A DNA stretch of 64,000 nucleotides, from assembly GCA_023853785.1 (NCBI GenBank), contig JAJIRX010000798.1, positions 1-64,000 on the forward strand. The letters run 5' to 3'. A model generated the notes under the pieces. The model did not search any database and had not been told where the DNA came from. It worked only from the letters and a program-made list of their open reading frames with translations. This stretch comes from Psilocybe azurescens. Its lineage: Eukaryota; Basidiomycota; Agaricomycetes; Agaricales; Agrocybaceae. How positions within the stretch are numbered: position 1 is the first letter of the stretch; every line of letters begins with the position of its first letter. The translations under genes and the position numbers were made by a program. Below, in pieces: positions 20,525 through 32,167 of this stretch.

Positions 20525-21366
20525 CATCGGCAAAACCGCAAAAAGAATATATTGGAATGCAATGCCCTTGAAAGGCAACAAATGACGCAAATGCCCAAAA
20601 GGCATGGTAAAGTGAAACAAATAGACTCCTTATTTGTAAGTCACGCCCAGAATTAGCTAAAAATAAAACCTTGGTAGTCCTTGTAAGGTAGCTTAAATCT
20701 TTGTTAACCTTGCATGTCAAAACAATTTTCCACAGCCACCGAGGGGCCAATTTTACAGTAAAATATTGGATCATTTAATGTTGCTATAAAATACATAGCA
20801 CTCTTCTCATATAACTCCAATTGATTATTCAGAATATCACATTTAATTGAAATGCCTTTTACCAGGATTGAACCACCACCTTCGTAGAACACAATTAAAT
20901 ACCTATTCTAACTACTACACTAATACATCATTACTGTATATAAGTACGTGACGGTCTATGTCACTATCCAAAAAGCGGCCTATCTGGGAGAGCCAAAATA
21001 ATTGATAGACAATTAAATCTCGTACCAATGTTTAGTGTATTTTATATACCAAACTTATGCTTATTGTAACTTACAAGAATACAGAAAAGGTTGTCAAAAA
21101 ATGCAACGTACCTCAATGGTCCACCAAAAAATTGCCACTGAAAGTAAAGTTAAATAAATATTTGGCTTAAATTTAATACTGCCTTAATTCTTACTCAACC
21201 AGTTCAAACTACTAGAATAATTAGTGGGCATAGTAACGTAATACAATGTTTGTATGACTTTCCAAGGATGCACAAAGATTTAGATCACCCATATATAGCC
21301 TCAAAATGATCGACTTGCCTGATATAGGCCACAATGCAATATATGGTTTTGTCGGTTTTGCCGATG
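20525..21366. mobile_element. 842-bp non-coding insertion with TIRs, unit 1 only
   Basis: The sister units read CATACTTGAAGCC without interruption (for example 23830 and 45520). In unit 1 this site is split into CATACTT and TTGAAGCC by an AT-rich element whose ends are inverted repeats starting CATCGGCAAAACCG (right end read reversed: CATCGGCAAAACCGACAAAA). Only TT is duplicated. There is no transposase-like frame. It is a non-autonomous DNA transposon that entered after the array was duplicated. Confidence 0.8.
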
Positions 21367-21593
21367 TTGAAGCCATTGTGTTCGCCAATGTTGAACTTAC
21401 GCAGAGGATGGAAGACTTGTGCGAGGTTGAAACACATTGTTCTGTACATTCTCGCTAATGTAGCAATGACTCTGATGATGAGCAAAACACTGTGGGGCCC
21501 TTGCAAAACAGTGTTCTTTCGAGCGGACTCGGTACGCGGTAGCTATTACGAAAGGCAAAAGGTGCGTTGCAGCCTTTTCGTTGGGCCGATATT

Positions 21594-21957
21594 TCACTCG
21601 TGGCTGCCGTCGTCATCACTGTCGAAGTCGTGAAAAACTTTTTCGAGACATGTTATGAATGCGATGTTGTCAGAATGGTCCATACTGCAATGCACCACGC
21701 TAGATGCCAATTCGTCGGCCTGCAAATGTATATGAACAAAGAAGAACCACAGGCAAGGCAGGAAAATATCACACACGTCATGGGCGGTTTTCTTGCCGGG
21801 GTCTAAGGAATCGTTATCCTGGGGCCGAGCAAGCGTGGAGGAAGCAAGGATGGCGATGAAAAAAGCACTGAGTATCTACGGTGAAATGATAATTAGCTGC
21901 AACATACAAAGAAGGGAAAATGGATGTGTGAAAGCGCACAGCACGCGGGATGAACAT
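21594..21957 (-). CDS. small secreted protein SSP-1
   Basis: Three exons: 21957-21940 (ATGTTCATCCCGCGTGCT), 21875-21777 and 21719-21594, joined across introns with GTGCGC..TAG and GTGTGT..CAG ends; an 80-residue protein. Residues 1-22 (MFIPRAILSAFFIAILASST) form a signal peptide. The mature part starts near RPQDND, has the two family cysteines in CSMDHSDNIAFITC (C-x12-C) and ends in an acidic DFDSDDDGSHE tail unlike its paralogues. A TATA box (TTTATA at 22042-22047 on the plus strand, so TATAAA on the minus) lies about 85 bp upstream of the ATG. No known family is recognised. Confidence 0.7.
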
Positions 21958-22517
21958 TATGTAGTCTGTTGCTGTAAAGCGCTGGGACGGGCAGATTCTT
22001 CGGGACTGGATATAGTTCTATGTGAGCGACTGGGGTGTGAGTTTATATGTGGCGAGCAACATTTTCAAGGAAGGCTAATATGGGCGCCACTTCATACCAG
22101 TACATTTATATCCAGCGCTAAAGTAGTCTGGCATCGTTAATGATCGAACACAGGGGGCAAATATTGGCCTGACCGGAAGCTCAGTCATATATAAAAATAG
22201 ACTGATGGTCTAGTACCAAAATGCCATACCCGTTGTAATTATAGAAGAGCGCCTGAGCCGCATACACGAGGTATGCTTGCCATTGAAATTCAACTCCAAG
22301 CAAAACAACCTTCGAGTACCAAAAGCACAAACACAGTACAAGCGAGGACTACACACACGCATGGCAGCCAGGTAGACGGTAGGTTTCTTGTTAGACACAT
22401 TTGTGGATGTCATTTTCGTTGTCCTCGGTCCATTAAGACCATGTCGTGCTTAAGATTGCCCTAAAGGGAGTGCATAGGCGAGCATGATGAAAAAACGGAC
22501 TTCGAGAGAGAGGGAGT

Positions 22518-22545
22518 GGGGGGGGGGGGGGGGGGGGGGGGGGGG
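22518..22545 (+). repeat. uninterrupted run of about 28 G
   Basis: A homopolymer of G in the degenerate Kre9-like intron of unit 2. The other copies have mixed GA-rich sequence here. A shorter G run (about 17) lies at 47923-47939. Tract length is unreliable in most sequencing data. Confidence 0.8.
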
Positions 22546-22631
22546 AGAAAGAGGACACGAGGATGGGGGAAAAGAGGGAAAAGGACATGCAACAGATACT
22601 TAAGAAGAGTGCAAAAAAAACCAGAACTCAC

Positions 22632-23100
22632 CTGGCCAAAGGAAAAGTAACCAGTGACGTGCCTGCATCCTCGCCCTCTGCAGGCTGCACATTCGCAATC
22701 GCCAGCCCAACATCCCCCACGTCCTGCACGAACCGCAGGTCGGAAATAAGGTCCGAGCCGGCCGGAACTTGGACGTCAGCATCGGAAGGCTCGACGCTCC
22801 ATGCAACTAGGGTGGGTGTGCCAACGAGTGTCTGTGGTTGGACGGTGATGATTGTGGTTGGACGGTGATGATGAGGGCGTAGGTGAGGCTAGGAAGGCAG
22901 AGGAGGAGGGTCGTTATTATTGAGAGCGTTAATCTGCATCATCATGGGATGGGGGAAGCGTTGGACAGGGACAGGGCAGGAGCGGGGCAGGAGCGGGGCA
23001 GGAGCAGGATGATGATGCGTCAAGGATGGACAGTTCTCGTCAACGTCAACGTTCTCGGGTTCGGTGGGGGGAGCATAAAACACTCGCAAAGGCATCTCAT
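22632..23100 (-). pseudogene. Kre9-like relic, unit 2 (exons 1-2 only)
   Basis: Exon 1 (23100-23088) has one T fewer than copy 1 and its donor is GCGAGT instead of GTGAGT. Exon 2 (22933-22632) is 302 nt instead of 282 because a 20-nt stretch around TGTGGTTGGACGGTGATGAT is tandemly duplicated, which shifts the frame. Exons 3-6 are absent. Not functional. Confidence 0.8.
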
Positions 23101-24036
23101 CGTTCCAGAGCACCAGGCGGGGTACTCACGATGATCAAAACGCAAAGGAAAGAACCAAGGACCGACGTTCGAACCGACAACCGCACCAGGCGTTGAGGGT
23201 ATATTTTTCTTCGTGGAGAACCGTCAACGTTTCAACTTCAAACTTCTCTGGGCCAGCCGTTGAAGCGATGTGGATTGGTTGAAGGAGAGTCGTGGCCGCC
23301 GCGCGCGCCGTATGTTATGCTGATACATTCGGAAATTGAATTTAATTGGTGATGGTTGTCATCAGCTAAGAAATCGGCCACAGCCTTTAGGCTTTAGCTA
23401 AGCCTACAACGCTGTGCCGCTCGCAGATCCATGGCTGCTCTGCGGTTTGGATGTGTTCTGTGTCATTTAGATGGGCGCTTGCGTATGTAGGCGTAATGAA
23501 TTATAAAGCGGCGAAGAAATGACGCGCAACACGTGGAAACAAGGCCAAGAATAACCAGGCGTAAATCCGGGGCAAAAAGAGCGATGACGTCAGACGTTGC
23601 TAGGATTGCACAATGAGCTAAAAAAATAGCCGGCAGGCTCGTTCACGCGCACGTATGTATGCGCTGACAGGGCTGTCTACAATAATATATGCCGATGGAT
23701 CCGATCGATGTTCTTATTCTTTCTAGTAAAACAGACAATATTTACATCGGATGAGGTGCCTCCTGGAACACCTCAATTTTTATTCCCTGTCACGAAGCCC
23801 GAAATCAGACTGATAGTGGCAACTTGGTCTCATACTTGAAGCCACCGCGTTTGCAAATTTTGAGCTTACGAGGTGCTTGAAAGATCAGTGCGAGGTTGAA
23901 ACACTTTCTGTATATGCTCGCTAATGTAGCGATTACTCTGAATGAGCAAAAAGACTGTGTGGCGCTCTTGTGAAACATAATTATTTCAAGCGGACTCGGT
24001 ACTTGGTAGATAATACGAAAAGCCATAGGTGCATTT

Positions 24037-24437
24037 TCAGGGGTCGGGGAATTTGCGTTGGAGACATTCCCTAAATGCGTCGTAGTCGGAATTTTTCAGA
24101 CCGCATTCTTCCGCACCAGTTAACAAGTTGGGGCCCTGCGGATTTACATGAACAAAGGAGAACTGAAGACAAGGCAGGAAAATACCACGCACCTCTTGCA
24201 CATCTGAACCAAGTGCAGAAGCATCATCATTATTATTATTAACTGCAGATTTAACATTGCCGAGATTGCTGAGTACTGTCGGGAAATCATCTTCTCTCCG
24301 AGCAAGTGCCGAGGAGGCAACAATAGCCATCAAAAAAGCATTGAGTATCTACGATGAGTTTTTTGATGATGATTAGCTGCAACATACAAACAAGAGTAAA
24401 GGGAAGAGTGATAAAGCACAATACGGGGGATGAACAT
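24037..24437 (-). CDS. small secreted protein SSP-2
   Basis: Exons 24437-24420, 24348-24193 and 24135-24037 give 90 residues. The signal peptide reads MFIPRIILNAFLMAIVASSA. The mature part has an Asn/Asp-rich insert (KSAVNNNNDDAS) found in no other copy, then CGLKNSDYDAFREC with the C-x12-C spacing, and ends KFPDP. The first donor is GTGCTT, weaker than the GTGCGT of most copies; the second is GTGCGT. TTTATA at 24522-24527 (plus strand) marks the TATA box. Confidence 0.65.
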
Positions 24438-25524
24438 TGTGTAGTATATTGCTGTAAGGCGTTGTGACTGGCTTATACTTCAGGATTGAAGACTGTTGGG
24501 CATAAACAACTGGAGTGTGGCTTTATATACAAATGGGCTGCGGGTCGGGCTGATGTTGGCCACCTCTTTTTGATCATTAACAATGTCAGATTACGTTAGC
24601 GCTTGATATAAATGGTACTAGTGTGAAGTGGCGCACATGGCAGCCTTCCTTTAAAATGTTGCTCCCTATTTATAACAATAGGCTGATGGTCTAGTAACAA
24701 AATGCTATACCTGTTGCGAATATAGAAGGGTACCCGAGCCGAACACGAGAAACGTGCGTGAGTTCGAGACTCAACTGCAAGCAAAACGACTTCCGAGTAC
24801 CAAAAGAAGATAAACATAATATGAGACTAAGCGAGGACCACGCACGCACGGCAGTCAGGTATACAGCAGGTTTCTTGCCAGACAGGTTTGTAGATGTCAT
24901 CTTCGTTGTCCTCAGTCCATCAAGGACCATACCATGCTTGAATAATCGGACCAATTATTCGGATATTAACCACTCGCACTACGTAAGTCTACGCAACCAA
25001 CAAATGTAATGCTTTAAGTAATAACCGAAATACCTCAGGACCCTTGGTCCATTGATTAGATGACGGGAGATTTGCGAGCTTAATCCGAACCGAACACAAA
25101 CCAACAAGTGAGATAAATCCGACAGGAGTGAGACCCCTCCAAATATAGTTGTTTACAATGCAGACCGATGCTAATATCTGAAGTACCTAACATCTACATA
25201 GAATTAATCTACAAACACCCTGCCGGACGGGTCAGATGGCAGCCGTTGCTTCATAAACAGTGGAAGACACTTTCACCTTTCGAACGGGCCCTACCGTCTC
25301 ATTTCAGGCTTGACATGCCCTTAATTTGTATTTCGTTGATGGCTTATTTATTATAAACGTCATAGTTCGACTGATGTGGTTATTTTCATAATAATTAATA
25401 ATATCTTCACGTGGTGAATACACATGCAAATTACTACTAATAAGCGACGCATGTGCTACACAAAATTGAATGAATAAGGTGATGGATCTATGCTGAGAAA
25501 AGTCCACTGACACACCTTCCGACT

Positions 25525-25950
25525 TTATCTGATGATAATGTTTTCCTTGAGATTATTGCTGGACGCCACAGGGTAGCTGATGTTGACAGTCCTCCCGTTC
25601 TTGACTGTAGCACTACAAGCAGCCTGCTGCTTCTGGCGCTGAGCAGACTGCGCTGTTCGCAGCGTAGTACAACATTTGCAGCGTCGTAGCAGTCTGCGTG
25701 GTAGGGGTGTCCATGTCGCACCACCTGGCATAGTTGTGCACTCCGAGCACGACCGGAATGTTTTCACCTGAGTCGGAGGCGAAACGTACAATGCCGGACG
25801 TGCCACTCCAGCCCATTGTCAGCGTTGTCTTCCCACCAGAGTCGGGGTCCACGTGCCGCCATTAGCATAGTTCCAGATCGTCTTTTCGACGGGTCTGAAG
25901 CACGTGTTGGTGTTGGTTTGGTAGGTGCTGGTTGCAATCGAGTAGCTCAT
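25525..25950 (-). pseudogene. fruit-body lectin, broken (unit 2)
   Basis: This is a copy of the ABL/XCL-type fruit-body lectin gene. The ATG (25950-25948) and the start MSYSIATSTYQTNTNT are kept. One G is missing from the GGGGG run near 25846, shifting the frame, and a second shift near 25645 returns it. A 12-nt deletion also removes residues corresponding to the DIV part of the RWCDIVTDIP motif. It cannot give a full-length lectin. Confidence 0.85.
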
Positions 25951-27366
25951 TCTATAACAATGTTAGGTGAGGCCAATGCTATTGCAATGAAAAATAATCT
26001 TACTTCACTTGTGAAGTTGGGAAATGTTGTGGACGAGTTGGTTTGAAAGCAACGACCAACGCCTGAGGAGGAGATTGTGTTGCGGTCTTAGGGATTTTAT
26101 GCTGGAGGGAGGAATTGCTTACTTTCACGTTGGTGGTTTTTATCTGCCCAATAATGAATGCCTCGTAATCAGTATGTATGCTTCAGTCGAAAGTTAAGTA
26201 ACGAAGACAAACTATGAATGAGGTAACATTCTGGTCTAGAAGAACCGACTAGCAATGAAGTTAAAGACCGCACAAACTCATAAGCCATAGTCGTTAATGT
26301 CCATTTTACTCAGTCGATGCCGAACACAATTTGCAAACACTTGCCAAATATAGAACGCTTCGCTATGCCAGTGCCTGGCATGCTCTATGAGGAGCTATGC
26401 TCGGCGCTCGGCGCTTTCAAAGTTCTCACGGGGTGACCATCAAAAAGCCAGCGGATCACGTGGGCTTAGACATTTTGGTATCGGCGGTAGAGAGGGGAGC
26501 AAGCTCCCCAACAAGTAGGTTATTAATAGGCGACATGATTATACTTGAAATTGGGCTCAACATACTGAACTTATGTGGTACGAAGCACTCGACCAATATG
26601 TTGATAACTTTGCTGAATATTCTCTCTAACTCAGCTGAACTTTCATTTCGGACGCGTACGTCCTCGCAGACAACAACTGCAAGCAATTTCAGGGACTAGC
26701 AAAACATCTTGAATATATGCTAGAATGGCAGACTTGGCTATTTCGGGCCACTCTGCTGGCGTTACGTAGATCCGGGAATAGAAGTTTCATTAACGTATCC
26801 GGGGTCGGGATTAAGCTCTGAAAGAATAAACGACTATGTAGATATTTTTGTGCAACCGCCCGTGTCAATGGTATGTCAGACTGTCAGAGGCAATTGACTT
26901 ACGGAAACGTCTCAAATAGACGTCTTGTCATTGCGGTAAAACACTTAGTGGTTCATTATGGTGCAAAACACTGAATCACCACCAAGTTGTGACAAACAGG
27001 GATAGCAGGGCAAAATTTCATAAAATCCTTATCGGCCTGGCCATTCGACGCAGATTTATGAGATTATAAAAAATGACTGAGGTGAACATTTTTGGCCACC
27101 GAAATTTGGCCGGCTGACAGAATATTTCCAAATTATGTAGGTATGTTTGTTATCTAATCAATTATCAAACTGCTGAGCAACCCGCTCTGGGATTATGCGA
27201 TGCGATGTGTATTTGCGAGAATGGGATATTTTTGGATGATGATGGGAGTTTGGTTTGTGGGCTTTATGGGTTGGTAAGAGTAGGGAGTTGAAGCGAATGG
27301 AAAAACGGTAACCGGAATGAATGAGCATCCGATGAGAACTAGAGACAAGAGCGTCGCATGGCATAC

Positions 27367-28783
27367 CTTGGCGAAGACATCGGCGTCTGGTCACCTTCAC
27401 TCGTCGTGCTTGAGGTGGAAGTTGAGCTCGAGGTCGAGGTCGAGGTCGGGGTGCTGTGGGGTACAGAGGAAAAAATAGTGCATCAGATCAACGGGCCCAT
27501 ATTTGACGCAGTCAAGAAAGGAAAGGAAAGGAAAGGAAAGGACGCGAATAAAGAGAAAAGAGAAAATAAAAGGGGGAGGCGTGGGGAGCGACGTATATAT
27601 CGTGCGCTACATTACGACGTGAGGGACCATTTGAGGATGAGGGTGGGATAGTTTGTGCGAAAGGAGAGGAGACAGGAGGAGGAAGGCATGAGAGTAGAGC
27701 ACACAGAGAATATGAGACAAGAGCAGGAGAGGAGAGTAGGGCAGGGAGGAGGGTGTGTATGATGTGTTCGTGACGATAAGCGTGTACGTCGATGAAGGTG
27801 GTGCATAAGATGTTGAGTTGCATTGAGGACCGAGTGTTTAAGAGTAGCAATATGTGCATATCCGGTTTACAAGCTACATTGCATGAACGTAAAGAAAGAT
27901 GGGGCAGGGGCAGTAAGAAAAGAAGGAAGGGAGGGAAGGGAAAGAGAGGATAAACGGAAGGAAAGAGGTGGTGCTCACGCAGTGCCGGAAGCGCTCGTCG
28001 TGGAACTCAGCTGGACAGCGACAACTTCCTTGCTTGAGCCGATAACAGTATTCCGCGGGCTCCTCGAGAAATCTTAGCTCTATAATTATAACGTGGGGGG
28101 TAGAGGGGGGACGTACCCGCTAACAGCTTTGAGAGTGTAGGTCCTATGAAGATGGTGAAAGCGTCAGCGCGAGGGGGAGCAGGAGACAGACAACAAACAA
28201 GAAGATTCAACTAAAGATTGCTCTGAGGGGTATGCATAGACGAGCATGATAGAAACATGGAGATCGAAAGAGGGGGACTGAGCGGGAGAAAGAGTATACG
28301 ACGATCAGGGAGAGGAGAAAGGGCACGCAACAGATACTTAAGAAGAGTACAAAAAACAGAACTCACCCGGCTGAAGGAAAAGTGACCAGTGCCGTGCCTA
28401 AATCCTCGCCCTCCGCAGGTTGCACATTCACAATCGCCCGCCCAACATCCCCCACGTCCTGCACGAACCGCAGGTCAAAAATCAGGCCAGAGCTGGCCGG
28501 AACTTGCACGTCAGCATCGGAGGGCTCGACGTTCCATGCCACTAGAGCCGGTGTGCCGACGAGCGTCTGTTGGTGGACGGTGATGAAGAGGGCGTAGGTG
28601 AGGTTAGGGAGGGAGAGGAGGAGGGTCGTTATTATTGAGAGCGTTAATCTTGGGATGGGGAAGCGTCAGACAGGAACAGGGCAAGAGCAGAATATGTGGT
28701 GTGTCAAGGATGGACAGTTCTCGTCAATGTCCACGTTCTCCGGTTTGGTGGGGGAGAAAAAAGGCTGACAAAAAGCCTCTCAT
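27367..28783 (-). pseudogene. Kre9-like copy, unit 3 (truncated before the membrane helix)
   Basis: Exons 1-5 are recognisable at 28783-28770, 28648-28367 (282 nt, open throughout), 28143-28117, 28059-27979 and 27453-27367 (87 nt, two codons longer than copy 1). The beta domain is intact, including LVAWNVEPSDADVQV and VTFPSAG. Exon 6 is cut at about 27230, at the NIP just before the helix, and replaced by unit 2 tail sequence. If transcribed it would give a secreted, unanchored ectodomain; more likely it is a pseudogene. Confidence 0.7.
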
Positions 28784-29794
28784 CGTTCCAGCGACCAGGC
28801 GAGATGAGATGCTCACGATGACCAAAACGCAAAGGAAAGAACCAAGGAGCGACATTTGGACCGACAACCGCATCAGGCGTTGACGTTGAGGGTATGTTTT
28901 TCTTTGTGGAGAAACGTCAACATTTCAACGTCAAAACTTCTCCGGGCCAGCCGTTGAAGTGATGTGGATCAGTTGGAGGAGAGTCGTGTTCGCTGAGTGC
29001 GCCGTATGCTGAGAAATTGGCCATAGCCTTTAGCCAAGCCTACAACGCAGTGCCGCCCGCAGAGATCCATGGCTACTCTACAGTTTGGATTTGTTCTGCG
29101 CTTGCGCATGTGGGCATATTGAATTGTAATGCAGCGAAGAAAAGCGCTCAACACGTGGAAATAATGCAAAAGAACTAGGCAGAAATCCGGGGCAAAAACA
29201 GATATGACGTCAGACGTTACTAGGATTGACCGATGCACTAAAAATAGCTGGCAGACTCGCTGCGCACGTATGTGTGCGCTGACAGGGCGGTCAATTTAGC
29301 GTTTGGAACTTGAAGCCAGGAGCAGGAGGCACCGGGTTCTTAGATCTCAGTAGCGAGCCAAGTTTAAAATAAAGGTGGAAAAGTAAACTCAGAAGAATGT
29401 ACTCGACGGCGACGCTGCTGAGTCCAAAGGATTCTTCCGGATCTTCATCTGATACCAGGCCATTTTATAAGCCTCCCTTCGGAGTCATGGGATACTCGAG
29501 CGTCAGATTATTCTCCCCGTCATACATCCTGAAAGCGGAAAGATAATAGTAACTTTGTATCATGCTTAAAATCATCGGGTTCGCCAATTTTGAGTTTACA
29601 ATCAGCTTAGAGGAGTTGTGCGAGGTTGAAACACTAACTTCTGAATACGCTTGCTAAAGTAGGGATTATCATGATCACGAAAAAAACTAGTTTGCGGAGC
29701 CTGGTGAAACTTAGTTCTTTCAAGCGAAATCGATAATTGGTAGCTAATACTACAACCAAAATGTGTATTCAAGCTTTAGTGGTTGGATACCTCA

Positions 29795-30119
29795 CTAGGT
29801 GTTTCCGTTTGTGAGACATTTCCTGTATGCGTTGTAATTGGAATTTTTCTCAGCGCATGACCACATGACAGATGAGATATCGGGACCCTGTTGGACCTGC
29901 AGAATGACATGAGCAAAGAAGAACTAGGGACGAGGCAGCAAAATATCACACACATCATGCAAGTGTGTGTTATGATAATCCTGGGGCCGAGCAAGTGCTG
30001 AGGAGGCAACAATGGCGATGAAAAAAACATTGAGTATCTACAAAGGGATGATGGTTAGCTGCAACATACAAACAAGAGAAAAGGGATGGGTGAAAACGCA
30101 CAACACGAGTGATGAACAT
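29795..30119 (-). CDS. small secreted protein SSP-3
   Basis: Exons 30119-30102, 30037-29954 and 29896-29795 give 67 residues, the shortest copy. The signal peptide reads MFITRVILNVFFIAIVASSA. The mature part is RPQDYHNTHLHD followed by VQQGPDISSVMWSCAEKNSN and the rest of the C-x12-C motif (YNAYRKC), ending LTNGNT. Both introns have good GT..AG ends. TTTATA at 30204-30209 is the likely TATA box. Confidence 0.68.
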
Positions 30120-30839
30120 TGTAGAGTGTGTTGATGTGAGGGTCTGTGACAGGCTTATTCTTCCGGATTGAAGATAGTTCTGTATGAACGATTGGAGGGT
30201 GGCTTTATATAGGGATGGACTTCGGGTCAGGCCAATGTTTGCTACCTGTTTTTGATTATTGACAATGTCAGACTACTTTAGGGCCTGATATAAACGTACT
30301 GGTGTGAAGTGGCGCCCATGGTAGCCTTCCTTGAAAATGTTACTCGCTACAATCACATTAATGTGATGGTCTAGTACAAAAATGCCATAGCCGTTATGAT
30401 TATAAAGAGCGCCTGAGCCGAATATGAGAGGTGTGCTCACCTTCGAGATTCGACTCCAAGCAAAACGACCTTCGACTACCAAAAAGCAAATAAACACAAT
30501 ACAGGCGGGAACATCACACACGCACAGCAGTCAGGTATACAGTAGGTTCTTGCCAGACAGATTTGTGTATGTCAGCTTCGTTGTCCTCAGTCTATCCAGA
30601 CTATACTGTGCTTGATAGTTAGAACAATTATTCGGATATTAACCGCTCGCATTAAGTCCACGCAGCTAACAAATGTGATGGTTTAATAACCGAAATATCT
30701 CAAGATCCTTTGTCCATGATTAGACGACGTCAGATTTGCGACCTTGGTGCGAACCGAACCCGAAGAGACAAGTCTGATAAGTATGACAGGAGTGACGCCC
30801 CATCCAAACATGGTTGGCTACAATGAAGACAGGGAAATG

Positions 30840-31600
30840 TAGCGGACGAGCTGGTCGGTTTGATTCAAGCGACGACTAAGCCTTGATGGTACTGTGTTGC
30901 AATCTTAGACCATTTACAGTGGAGAGAGGGATTACTTACTTTCATGTTGGTGTTTTGTCTGCCGAATAAGGAAAGCCTTGTAATCAGTACGTATGCTTCA
31001 GTCGAAAATCAAGTGAACAAGACAAATGACGAATGAGGTAACATTCTGACCCGGAAGAACCAACTAGAAATAAAGTTAAAGACCGCACAGACTTGTAAGC
31101 CATAGTTGGTAAAGTCCATTTTTCTCAGTCTATGCAGGACACAGTTCGCAAACATTTGCCAAATATACAAGTAGGTGATCAATAGGCGACATACTTAGAA
31201 TTAAGTTTAATATACTGAACTTATGTGGTGCGAAGTACTTGGCCCATATGTTGATAAATTTGCTGCATATTCTCTCTAACTCAGCCGAACTTTCATTTCG
31301 GACGTGTACATCTTCGCAGCCAACAACTGGAAGCAATTTCGGGGACTAGCAAGACATCTTGAATGTAAGCTAGAATGGCAGACTTGGGTGTTTCGGGCCA
31401 CTTCGCTAGCGCTAAGTACATCCGGGGATAGAAGTTTCATTAATGTATCCGGTCTCGGGATTTAGCTCGGAAAGAACAAGCGACTATATAGATATTTTTG
31501 TTCAAGCGCCCGCATCACTGGTATGTCAGACTGTCAAAGGCAATTGACTTACGGAAACGTCTCAAATAGACGTCTTGTCATTGTGATAAAACACTTAATC
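30840..31600. other. lectin 5' flank and unit tail without a lectin (unit 3)
   Basis: Sequence from about 30840 matches the region just upstream of the other lectin copies (GGACGAGCTGGTCGGTTTGA, then the tail motifs from 31020). A deletion has removed the lectin coding region and its 3' flank. Confidence 0.6.
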
Positions 31601-32166
31601 ACCACCAAGTTGTGACAAACGGGTGTAGCAGGGCCAAAATTTCATAAAATTATTATTTGTCTAACTATTCGACCCAGATTCATGAGACGATCCACCCCCC
31701 CAGACTGTTTTTTTGGTTCGTCAAAAACTGACTGAGTTGGACATTTTGGACACCGAAATTTGGCCGACTGAGAGAATATTTCCGAATTAGGGATGTTTGT
31801 TATACTGAGCAACCCGCTCTGGGATTATGCGGTGCGATATGTATATGTGAGAATTAAATTGCTTGACCTGAAAGTGCGCATCACGGGCTGATCCGGGTTT
31901 CACCCCAAGGCGTTTGCGAGGCTTTGCTTTGTGAGCTTATGCTACAGCTATTTGTTGAACTCTGCTCATAGTGTAAGTTGGTTTGTGAGTACTGGAGAGG
32001 CCCCTTATTGATTATTATCTGCGGTAATCTACTGCGCTGACAATTAGAAGTTAGTTTTTAGCTTATTTTTGTCTTTATCTGTGCATTTTTTGGCTAAATC
32101 TTTCAAATCTCTTGGGTACTATTTTTCGTTGTCAAAATTGGTGGTGACTAAGTGTTTTGCACCATA
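31583..32166. mobile_element. putative element bounded by AACACTTA..CACCACCAA inverted repeats
   Basis: The left end (AAAACACTTAATCACCACCA, 31587 on) and the right end (TGGTGGTGACTAAGTGTTTT, 32128-32147) are inverted copies of each other, the right arm extending to TGCACCAT at 32163. Unit 2 has the left end with its outer part (ATGGTGCAAAACACTG at 26959) and about 200 bp of the interior. Units 5 and 7 have neither. No transposase is seen. It looks like a non-autonomous element that entered one unit and was copied and truncated. Confidence 0.45.
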
Positions 32167-32167
32167 G

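Larger units (their letters stand above)
22451..27165 (-). repeat. array unit 2
   Basis: The unit joins unit 1 at about 22450 within intron sequence of the Kre9-like gene, so unit 1 lost its lectin and unit 2 its Kre9-like 3' half. It contains the Kre9-like exons 1-2 relic, the leader, no sub-repeats, SSP-2, a spacer, a broken lectin and the tail. The tail runs into a segment starting ATGGTGCAAAACACTGAATC (26959) that is shared only with unit 3. Confidence 0.7.
27166..32155 (-). repeat. array unit 3
   Basis: Contains a Kre9-like copy cut just before the membrane helix, the leader, a shortened middle without sub-repeats, SSP-3, a spacer and then the lectin 5' flank (about 30840-30950). The lectin body is deleted. 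The tail is followed by an inverted-repeat-bounded segment (31583-32166). Confidence 0.7.

Noticed and set aside
24558..24990. A possible gene in the spacer between SSP and lectin (two overlapping minus-strand frames kept in most units)
   Set aside because: Two frames stay partly open in recent duplicates, but neither has a consistent start, splice pattern or motif, and stops differ between units; recent duplication alone explains the similarity.
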